A stretch of 60,251 bases of DNA from a virus: positions 1 through 60,251 of the IMG/VR virus record IMGVR_UViG_3300033153_001386; one strand, 5' to 3'. This document shows positions 10,901-15,669 of the stretch, piece by piece. Every line of letters begins with the position of its first letter. The stretch's first letter is position 1. Both the position numbers and the translations under genes were made by a program. A model generated the notes under the pieces. The model ran no database searches. It worked only from the letters and a program-made list of their open reading frames with translations, and was not told the DNA's origin.

Positions 10901-12921
10901 ACGTGAAGGGTGTCTTCTCGGCAATAGACCTTCTCGATGCTACCATCAAGCAGTCACAGAAAGTCAGCACAAGCACTCGATACAACGACGCTTCCGTAGA
11001 AGTATTGAAGTCTATCCGAGACCAAATTGAATTGCGTACAGCCGATGAGATTGAGGCCATCATAAAGAAGGAACAGGGCGGGAAACAGATGCTCGCTGTG
11101 GCTGATGAGATTCGTAAAATCAACGACGAGCTTACGCCTAAAGCTCAGTATGTAGCTGGTGTCATCCGTGGCGTTCCGTTCATGCCGTACTCCCAGTACA
11201 TGCACCGGGTGGTACTCAAGGGTGAGAACGAGTACGGAGAGGACAGCGATAAGGCTTTGTCAGATGTCATGAATAAAAACATGATGCCTTCGACAAGGGC
11301 TAAGAACCTCATCAAGCGTGAGGCGAAAGGGGCTCCCGCCGTAAACTTCGACCCGTTCGCATCAGTAAATCGTGGTGCCAAGTTTGTCCTCACCGATTAC
11401 TATATGACCAAGCCCGTTCGTACCAACAAGCGGCTAGTCAATAAGTTGGGAGACTTGGAAGACTTGAATGCAAGGCAGAGGGAGATGGTTCAGTTCCTGA
11501 TGAATGCATCGGAAACGTTGGTGAAGGATATGCTTGTACAGGCTGTCAACCAAGATAGCATGACAACTAAGGTGTTGAACTACATCAAAAGGAAGGGGTA
11601 TCAAGTTACCCTTGGTCAGGTAGAGCGGGCCGTAGCTGAGCTAGGTTCTAACGCAAGCTATGCCGCTTGGGTAGACCCCGGCGCTTTCAAGCTTGGAACA
11701 ACGTATCGAAACATATACGGTAACGACGGCACGGATATACTCAGGAACGTAGGTAGTATGCAGACCACAAGGCTTTTCCCCGGTGATGAAGGCACTCGCT
11801 TTGAAAGTTCTGGTCTAGACCAGATGCGTGCCGCCACTTCTCCGGGCCGTGCTGAGATGCGTAACGAGGCTGCAAATAAGGGGCGTCAAATTATAAACCA
11901 AAGCTTTGGTCGATTAGAGAGTTGGTCTGGAGGTATTGCCGACTACCTAATTACAAAGCCGGACCAGATGATTTCTCGTCCCCTTTGGTTCGGGTCTTTC
12001 GCTCGGGAGTTTGAGGCACGCACGGGACAGAAGCCCGACATGAAAAAGATTGCGGAGAACAATGGGGAGTATATGGATAGATACAGCCAAGCTATCGAGT
12101 CGGCTACGGCAAAGGCTGATGATACATCTATCAAGGCCGGTGCTACCGATAACGCATTCTTGGGTATGCTGAACGGAACCATCCGTCCCGACCAAGCACC
12201 TCTAAAAAATGTCGTTACGTACATAAACAGTTACATGACCCGCTTCCTCATTTTCGAATATGTCACGGCTCGTACCGCTGTACAAGCCATGGTGGGTAAC
12301 GGGATGATGCGTAAGCGAGATGGCGTAAGGCTATTGGCTGGTGTATCCAGCAGGATGTTTGCCTATCAATTCATTGCGGGAGCCTTAAGAGACACTGTCG
12401 CATCGATACTGTACGGTGATGACGACGAGGAGAAGGACCTTGTTGAACGCGCCTCTGAGTCCGTGGTCCAAGGAATGGCTTCGCTAGTATTGGGCAATAC
12501 AATGGGTCAACTTGGTAGAGGTGCTGTTGCCATTCCGGTAGAGCTTCTCAATAGAAACTTGATTGAGTCTAGTGGCGATGAGTATGGCTTTGGTAAAAGA
12601 AGGGTAATGCCGCTGATAGACATCAATGATGACAAGCAATGGGATGCTAGAGTTTTAGACGCCGGTGTAAGGACTTTCGGTCCAATGAGTTCTGCTGTAA
12701 GGGCCACTCTCCTTGGTGGTGAGCTTGCCGCAGAAGAGATAGGCATGAAAAAGAAAAGGACAGACAGGGCCCGTGCCGAGCAGGAGCAAATGCGATTTGC
12801 TATCAAGGCGTTGGGTGCTGCCGGAGTCCTTCCGTTCGCTAACGATATCAACTACCACTACCAGAGGTCCATCTACAAAGACATCGACAAGAAGAAGAGC
12901 AAAGTCATGCGGGCTAGATAA
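1981..12921 (+). CDS. Giant polyvalent virion protein (3646 aa) with zincin and ADP-ribosyltransferase-like segments
   Basis: One open frame of 3646 residues. It opens with two copies of a ~33-residue repeat (LKDxIATAxANxYxY...PKFPEL, residues 7-66). A zinc metallopeptidase motif HEAFH lies at 1088-1092, with a downstream EEALAEVF at 1145-1152 typical of phage zincins. Two segments carry PARP/ART-like signatures: YYGEGIYFTND around 1879-1889 and GHFGTGAYFFSD around 2107-2118. Linkers are repetitive (EYRxxLGTMSxxEAxAKR twice, KAREQ several times) and rich in E/K/A. The last ~400 residues resemble the C-terminal regions of large polyvalent proteins. Such proteins are packaged and delivered with phage DNA to act early in the new host; here it is the last gene of the rightward arm, in the position of T7 gp16. 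Catalysis is inferred from motifs only. An A10 run at 2177-2186 lies inside the frame. Confidence 0.9.
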   Translation: MNDEQVLKDFIATAQANNYNYDVVMPKFPELEGYDLQVLKDYIATAEANEYDYGVVNPKFPELFGEKKKDDTESVSEDGSLEPPVVEEEIVEEDVVEEVQPRTESDEFFDMALEGVTPEVIGRTDDDDTVMEMNNLLGQYGFSFETANILGDAMTVTAKNGETLRVDLDPWRSKTEVAEAEKLNNFLKQNRKESENLLKQEDDYQAAKLKFANEKQIDQRVNQLSSEMDGFQQFSRELGEIESAFNEKYAGIDKYTEEYLRANPEEFDEYKAQVEAYNADLQGIQDLRGQLQGRSQELLYANQEINRAAAEFVEVQGGISTLPGLVKTALSRGTAIMARGMTDFVLDAASPGLLLDMRNHENYGAQFLQTYDDMGGTISEEATKDFDSWYEGLPDDLRHDVDMKMFDDMRKAQKYGGKELEESLLIDEAGREFIGEGLGEEVYKGIMWATGEDQKIPYAYEMAQQNWWGGSILGAIESIPAFVGLGKKLFTTGFKAASRTARMFGQVTDHVDQEFRDNPELRGVTEQDKLLLKVPLGATVAVLENIGFRNVMANKGFASHFLMKALGKSSLGVGKRSFRETVALEVNNAMARGLLTLGNAGAAEFETGMAQEIADIGAKEVWNAVSDNPDLDTPELNEILGQVVNAGAQEAVGSFVLGTPAAVGAAFQKDDYASLSDEQLAILDFLSDPGNRGATKPMIAAHLKNLVNQGKLTGKQAKDALDGYENTVQALDGIRDVDGMSSEQKKKALALEVRKQELERRMNSTAKPFQRRLQSQIDDLVIQQEEIADAIQEQSTEEVPTRDETEAGPEVGGQVQDEQEAPEKKGLVDRMRGRLQQRRLRKSKEEYDKAMARVAELEKQGATQEEIQKAKLDAIKPRLKYVSGLMTEEQLDKASDFNDETNRLSEAYQAAKGTEQEQSAKDELDSHTAERDAFIDSVEQGATQDTAPEIETTEDAASEEIVPEQEAAPTEEVTPTEDEVAVEEEAAELAAAFEAEGTPDRTETTDAGVDVQRQEGSDLTKKQQRVVDQANNVLTSLKSLIPDIKVIAHQTQLQYEAATGMRGRGTYVSDGKTIHINLSRANSRTAFHEAFHAIFLEQIKNGDPDAQAKAKVLLTTIAKALPPKSVLKNRIDSFLTQYDQQDISEEALAEVFSYIASGYRGLGPQVKAKIKVAIKNLIESVLGRKLGASWSEGDQAVLDAMEILAGKVERGEAITSEDVGGIEVTEEAAAEVKAETEVDAAIGRIQELRRKAVGQANDLFGDLFVLLEESGKGDGSLFSVAMRRLFKDVGDSNLKAIEKKIRDVKKAKKLSDSDKAERVAKLEREAEKEVARLEEAREQAKPGIKEAMAKLEPFAEKKRAKAALADVKKRQAEVTKQLDKDRKEAKKQFEGEELKEYLAMLKEEADTKRAAFRQEIAELRGEKKKPAVEEKVTEPAVEEKPTVETEQEVTPEEETKTEAEPAVEEQPTVATIRTKVGVEAFGKLEAAVRSYLEYMDALDFENITRGQSSTSTRRVNKVVNLSSELGLTDAEQAVMQNSVLEKIEAEKRAAEAKEAEQAELKDAAERAKKAAEEGAVEETPTPEEKPTVSEAEKRAALDDITVEEAERRTKAESLEAEGRAKKDEVRKTDAELAELKGKTDAKSKARRKALKEYRDNLGTMSIAEAKAKRDKAPAVVSEKVQLLEEELRQAQEDLDFYNRDEPDNTKYPKYKSWRQLVAAVRAGKDPRFYSVEVESDDSFGSGKIYIANTNPGYETGYGTVNLMEGTAANAVASANGTTRATKSTDTAGVGQQLESRVESLKKELAKETQAPTEYRADLGTMSVDEAQAKRTESKLKAREQKASEFSDDRIKELGERGIMSHFTQSQIERFRAGLGRLQYYGEGIYFTNDKEYAARFTDTNLRVSFVDTNDMTLLTRQEATSTLVDPNDYDTIVRIVGGLVRRTGYRISPDEIRDELFRGRGGRTETTLFELHRRLMRIGEDIELYRKRTNIEANAGQLVRPVFNAVLPKYQGIMSAGLRDVVIWDYDAINENIVSDVSPEMGAEVKAPKAREQRVFVNERGTEYRRAGESRMRPMTLETLENFVYRSGKVTDKAEPRGMMDGGRSTGHFGTGAYFFSDRKRAEAYDDRDVTAVDIRDYNLAPASWYLHKMLRAINSRVEYKQPHTFNAKEVEAVLDAIRFPGIQSPEILAQRRAQMPEAERAAKEATRLYNKEGNRDSASTSVMKALGYEGVYATPRSDMDNSTYGTVIYDVKTEPKAREQRVADVVERYDFRPNGSLRESSLAAELRRNLKRYGFGVKQFGTRMDDFHIVNPTTGRKVDPKKLIEKDRADERAERADVDAVEREVAEERAIEAEAEDLRSEGLKRYQDEYLDFPDGMIPPSDLSPREQRDSLNDEISDEDSTYSAVKFAKERGYSNAAILKFRPGAQQAIDTYEAKENRLKEQIKGVIVKATERIRADKDIQGLPTVKKRDAAALARLENDVIRYLQKSRFYQNASDVGREAMVRGVKKQLGINMKSAPSANRLLNGPLDKNGFSEQEKKGLRDQIRAMARSSKTTATAIAEARKQIAKDVAKLRKDGVLTTAQATALLNRMARTNPLNEASVNSFIEYANKVFMDADYAKKMNDLNKMRKRALKYAEEKTGINTDVIDVIRIIAGINAEAIPEEVLEEYTEVMTQLSERKAVLDLENRVSLRNKLETIIDAIDQELNAKNELLAEFENFEAKVPAKEKVSVAKTIKAMIEAGVITKDEAKLLRKYQGELSPEPEGKDEAELQQERENEARFLRGVVEGLPELTHKFPTREENILLRQFNELIKTSGIEGLDNAELKNLLRVANNIENGFLPHMAEVLVEKIDAENKRAEVMKSVVNDKSGLARLIDRTGLTSLNRRGRKNPTRYVDQVWGDFKSTRLFDAVFKDLAVASASYRADLQVVEARMDKVQDALIKALGRNPNKVTRAKFLLGAYLMQKEFEANPNVKGVFSAIDLLDATIKQSQKVSTSTRYNDASVEVLKSIRDQIELRTADEIEAIIKKEQGGKQMLAVADEIRKINDELTPKAQYVAGVIRGVPFMPYSQYMHRVVLKGENEYGEDSDKALSDVMNKNMMPSTRAKNLIKREAKGAPAVNFDPFASVNRGAKFVLTDYYMTKPVRTNKRLVNKLGDLEDLNARQREMVQFLMNASETLVKDMLVQAVNQDSMTTKVLNYIKRKGYQVTLGQVERAVAELGSNASYAAWVDPGAFKLGTTYRNIYGNDGTDILRNVGSMQTTRLFPGDEGTRFESSGLDQMRAATSPGRAEMRNEAANKGRQIINQSFGRLESWSGGIADYLITKPDQMISRPLWFGSFAREFEARTGQKPDMKKIAENNGEYMDRYSQAIESATAKADDTSIKAGATDNAFLGMLNGTIRPDQAPLKNVVTYINSYMTRFLIFEYVTARTAVQAMVGNGMMRKRDGVRLLAGVSSRMFAYQFIAGALRDTVASILYGDDDEEKDLVERASESVVQGMASLVLGNTMGQLGRGAVAIPVELLNRNLIESSGDEYGFGKRRVMPLIDINDDKQWDARVLDAGVRTFGPMSSAVRATLLGGELAAEEIGMKKKRTDRARAEQEQMRFAIKALGAAGVLPFANDINYHYQRSIYKDIDKKKSKVMRAR

Positions 12922-13060
12922 CCCAATGCACGTCGATGGTGCGGACCTCGCAGTCCTCGTTGACGCAGCGCCAAGAGACCTTTAGGCCGGGGACACGCTC
13001 TTCATCAGAGTCGTGGTCCCCGGTCCACATCAAGTTCCTTCGGCACTCTGGACACTTCAT
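12914..13060 (-). CDS. Small zinc-ribbon protein (48 aa)
   Basis: This short gene encodes 48 residues. It begins MKCPECRRNL and has a second cysteine pair in RCVNEDC, so CxxC...CxxxxC, a one-domain zinc ribbon. Such proteins usually bind nucleic acid or protein partners. The ATG overlaps the stop of the DnaA-domain-IV-like gene (ATGA at 13057-13060), which argues strongly that it is translated as the last gene of the leftward operon. Its own stop lies inside the 3' end of the giant gene on the other strand (8-nt convergent overlap). It contains an 8+8 bp inverted repeat (12987-12994 with 13016-13023). The function is unknown. Confidence 0.7.
   Translation of the reverse strand: MKCPECRRNLMWTGDHDSDEERVPGLKVSWRCVNEDCEVRTIDVHWVI
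12987..13023. repeat. Inverted repeat at the convergent junction
   Basis: CCGGGGAC (12987-12994) pairs with GTCCCCGG (13016-13023) across a 21-nt loop inside the zinc-ribbon gene, where leftward and rightward transcripts meet. It could slow polymerases on either strand. No T run follows. Confidence 0.4.
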
Positions 13061-13563
13061 AACCCGTTGTATACCCTGTTGATTCTTTGCAATGCATCGT
13101 CCTCAAAGCCACGCTTGGTGCGCTCACGGATGACGTTGATGATGGGTTGGATGCGGCGGTCGTAATGCGCGTTGTTGCGTAGCTTCTTCAGCTCGTCCTT
13201 GGCCTCCTCTAAGTCTGCGCGTAGCTCCATATACTTCTTGCGAAGTTCGGGAGAAGAGTAGTAATACACAGGGTCGTGACCAGAGTAATCTTCACGGGCC
13301 ATAACCATGTTCTTTCGGAACGCCTTGTCGGATTGCATGAGCGCCTCACCCCTATTGAAGTAGTGGATGATGGTGCTGTGGTCACGGCCAAGGATGTTTC
13401 CAATATCGCTAGGACCTAAGCCCTGTTCCTTCAGTAGGATAGCGAAACACATGCGTGCGTCGACAACCTTTCTCTTGCGAGTGCGGGCATAGACGTCTCC
13501 GTTGAAGATGATAAAGCAGATGTCGGCAAGGCGACGGATTTGTTCGGGGTGGTGGGGAATCAT
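13057..13563 (-). CDS. DnaA domain IV-like DNA-binding protein
   Basis: The 168-residue product resembles the C-terminal helix-turn-helix domain (domain IV) of the replication initiator DnaA. The stretch VVDARMCFAILLKEQGLG, followed by SDIGNILGRDHSTIIHYF (residues about 33-69), matches the DnaA signature in which GRDHTTVLHA contacts the DnaA box. The AAA+ ATPase domain is absent, and the rest is a charged helical tail. It probably recognises a specific site at the phage origin or at promoters; candidates are the GTGAC word clusters at 18.06-18.24 kb and 27.87-28.04 kb. It starts 4 nt inside the upstream gene (13560 stop) and ends in an ATGA overlap with the zinc-ribbon gene. A second, more divergent member of the family is at 19863-20150. 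Confidence 0.85.
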   Translation of the reverse strand: MIPHHPEQIRRLADICFIIFNGDVYARTRKRKVVDARMCFAILLKEQGLGPSDIGNILGRDHSTIIHYFNRGEALMQSDKAFRKNMVMAREDYSGHDPVYYYSSPELRKKYMELRADLEEAKDELKKLRNNAHYDRRIQPIINVIRERTKRGFEDDALQRINRVYNGL

Positions 13564-13868
13564 TGTAGTAAATTTTTGCCCTCGTTCATGTAGTCGAGGT
13601 AATCGTCAAGGTCTATGACCGAGAAGTCGAGGAGGATAACCATGTCCTCATCTTTGTAGTATTCTATTTCGTAGTACATCTCCCCGTCTAATCGACCGGA
13701 AGCAATCTGTGTATTCTCTTCATCGAATGTAAAGGAGTCTACAGCAGCGTTGAGTTGACGGACGATTCGCACCCGGTCAATGGACGGCAAGTCCATCAGG
13801 CCATCGACAAACTTCTCGTCTAGTTCGTAGGCTTGTTCAGCCTCGATATACTTCTGTTCGGACTCCAT
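13560..13868 (-). CDS. Hypothetical acidic protein (102 aa)
   Basis: The product is a 102-residue acidic protein rich in D, E and Y (for example YYEIEYYKDEDMVILLDF), with no recognised domain, signal peptide or membrane segment. It sits tightly in the leftward operon: its start overlaps the end of the VRR-NUC gene by 32 nt and its end overlaps the DnaA-like gene by 4 nt. The tight overlaps support it as a real gene. Its role is unknown; the neighbours suggest DNA metabolism. Confidence 0.75.
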   Translation of the reverse strand: MESEQKYIEAEQAYELDEKFVDGLMDLPSIDRVRIVRQLNAAVDSFTFDEENTQIASGRLDGEMYYEIEYYKDEDMVILLDFSVIDLDDYLDYMNEGKNLLQ

Positions 13869-14076
13869 GTTCTTTTAACTCTTTAAGGCGGTACTCTTGC
13901 AGTCGAGAGAGCTTTCCCTCGGGTCGCTTGACCTCCGAGAAAAGAACTCCGCAGTCGGGAGGGATAGCAACAAGGTCGGGGATACCGTTCTTGTTGGTCT
14001 TGATGAGCTTGATGACATAGTAGCCCTCCTCCTCTAATTGCTTTATGCGTTGGCTCTGTATCTTCTGCTCGGTCAT
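13837..14076 (-). CDS. VRR-NUC domain nuclease
   Basis: This 79-residue protein is essentially one VRR-NUC domain, a minimal PD-(D/E)XK-type nuclease common in phages. The catalytic signature is visible as GIPDLVAIPP (31-40), SEVKRPEGKLS (47-57) and Q60. This corresponds to the D, E-x-K and Q residues of the family. Standalone phage VRR-NUC proteins are thought to act as structure-specific nucleases in replication or recombination. It lies in the leftward replication operon beside a second nuclease-like gene and a SNF2-type helicase, an arrangement often seen for VRR-NUC genes. Confidence 0.88.
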   Translation of the reverse strand: MTEQKIQSQRIKQLEEEGYYVIKLIKTNKNGIPDLVAIPPDCGVLFSEVKRPEGKLSRLQEYRLKELKEHGVRTEVYRG

Positions 14077-14095
14077 CCTACCTACAAGGTAATAT

Positions 14096-14464
14096 CTAGA
14101 CCTTTGAAATGAGCTCGCATAAAGGAATCAAGACCGCAACGGAGGTGTTGTTGTCACCCATTTTCTTTATGCTGCCACGGGAGTGGTAGCCTCTTGCTAT
14201 TTTTTTCAACCTCTCCGTGTCCATTATTAGTATGACCTCCTTATTGTACTGTCCGTCAAAGACGAAGGCCCAGTAGTCAGCCTCGGTAGTAGCGATGCCG
14301 GAGGGCTTGCCTCGGCTCTCATACTCGACGGCTATGTTCTGTGTCCTAGCAATCCAACTGTCGGTCTTAACCTCTAATGTCTTGTCCTCTAGTATCTTGG
14401 CTAGGTGCTCCTCTCCAATCTTGCCTCGACTCAGGTCGAATTTGAAGTCGTTGTTGTACTCCAT
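14096..14464 (-). CDS. PD-(D/E)XK-like nuclease, small
   Basis: The product has 122 residues. LEVKTDSWIARTQNIAVEYE (residues 30-49) resembles the D/E-x-K core of the PD-(D/E)XK fold, preceded by GKIGEEHLAKIL (14-25), a helix carrying the E-E pair often found upstream of the core. It is followed by GIATTEADYWAFVF, in which tyrosine and tryptophan pack against the active site in resolvase-like relatives. The likely role is a Holliday-junction resolvase or another structure-specific nuclease in replication or recombination. The start overlaps the end of the helicase gene by 34 nt. The nuclease assignment is moderately sure, the substrate unsure. Confidence 0.75.
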   Translation of the reverse strand: MEYNNDFKFDLSRGKIGEEHLAKILEDKTLEVKTDSWIARTQNIAVEYESRGKPSGIATTEADYWAFVFDGQYNKEVILIMDTERLKKIARGYHSRGSIKKMGDNNTSVAVLIPLCELISKV

Positions 14465-15669
14465 TCCTTAAAGTGCTTTAGGGTGTAGTCCTTCTTGTTC
14501 GACACCGTGCTGTAAATCTTTGTCTCGATACCGCGCTCGGAGAACACCCAGTAGATGTCGCTCTCGGTACGTTCCTTGGTTGTCATCCTATCTCGTGATT
14601 GCCAATAGCTTGTGGCGGAGAAGTCGATGTTGTAGTACACCAATGCCGAGGCTTGGCGTAAGCTGATGCCCTCCCGACCGCTGACAATCTGTAGCGCAAT
14701 GGTCTTGTCTCCATCGTAGAATTCGTTCAGGTCGGTGGTAAGCTCGTCGCCATACACATCCTTCAACGCCTGTAGCTCAGCCTTAAACTTGTAGAAGATG
14801 GCAATCTTATCTCGGCAGAACCTGTCGTAGATGAACTGCGCTTTGCTGTGGTCGAAGACCATGTACTCTCCGCTCTCAAACTTCACCGTTCCCGAGTACA
14901 TCTGATGCAGCTTACCCATAAGCTTGACCGGGGTGTCGGCTAGGACAACCTCTTTCTTACCTTCTATAACGCGGTGCTTACGTAGCTCCGAGCACATGGC
15001 ATACGTCCGTGGCTCCATCGGTACGCGCAAGACGTGCTCGTTGAGTTGACTCTTAAAGCCTGCCTCCTTTTGGCTGAAGCTAATGGTGTATGGCTTCATT
15101 GCCTCAAGGATAGAAGGCAGTCCCTTGTTGTAGAACTTGAGCATAATGGAGTTGACCATGCGCGAGGTGACATCGACGTAGTCGTCGCAGAACCTGTAGA
15201 AGTTCTTGTATCTACGGAATGGATTGCCCGGGATGCCATACACCTGATGGTACATCTGACTGTACGACTCGGGCGTGGGGGTTCCAGACATCAAGATAAC
15301 GTAGGCGCCACGCGACAAAGCCTTGACCTGCTTAGCACGCTTGCTAGGCTTGGGGAAAGCACCGAGGCCATGCGCCTCGTCCAAGATGATGAGGTCCCAC
15401 TTCAAGTCGGGTAGCTTGTGTATGCTCTCGTAGTTCATGATGAACAGCTCGTACGAGGGGCACAGCTTCATGCTGTCTTCCTTGATGCTGCCCATGGCCT
15501 TCTTCTTTGTTAGGAACAAGACCTTGTCTACGCCCATCTCATCGGCGATGGCTAAGCTCGTTAAGGTCTTGCCTGTACGCACCTCCATAGCTAGGTACAC
15601 GAAGCGATTGACGCCAAGGATTTGCTTGGCCCGAGCCACGATGCTCTTCTGATAGTTTCTTAGCTCCAT
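14431..15669 (-). CDS. SNF2/DEAD-type superfamily 2 helicase
   Basis: The product has 412 residues with superfamily 2 helicase motifs in order. These are a Q-like ELRNYQKS at 2-9, motif I MEVRTGKTLTSL (28-39, K34), motif II LDEAH (96-100), motif III SGTPTPES (128-135), and a C-terminal RecA domain with IVSGREGISLRQASALVYYN and a QSRDRM motif VI. The compact size matches phage SNF2-like helicases, which commonly sit beside a VRR-NUC gene, as here. It probably remodels DNA at forks or recombination intermediates. It overlaps the primase-helicase gene by 10 nt. Confidence 0.92.
   Translation of the reverse strand: MELRNYQKSIVARAKQILGVNRFVYLAMEVRTGKTLTSLAIADEMGVDKVLFLTKKKAMGSIKEDSMKLCPSYELFIMNYESIHKLPDLKWDLIILDEAHGLGAFPKPSKRAKQVKALSRGAYVILMSGTPTPESYSQMYHQVYGIPGNPFRRYKNFYRFCDDYVDVTSRMVNSIMLKFYNKGLPSILEAMKPYTISFSQKEAGFKSQLNEHVLRVPMEPRTYAMCSELRKHRVIEGKKEVVLADTPVKLMGKLHQMYSGTVKFESGEYMVFDHSKAQFIYDRFCRDKIAIFYKFKAELQALKDVYGDELTTDLNEFYDGDKTIALQIVSGREGISLRQASALVYYNIDFSATSYWQSRDRMTTKERTESDIYWVFSERGIETKIYSTVSNKKDYTLKHFKEWSTTTTSNST

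Noticed and set aside
1981-12921. crAss-type virion RNA polymerase in the giant protein
   Set aside because: No DFDGD-like catalytic loop was found; the recognisable parts are a zincin motif and ART-like segments.
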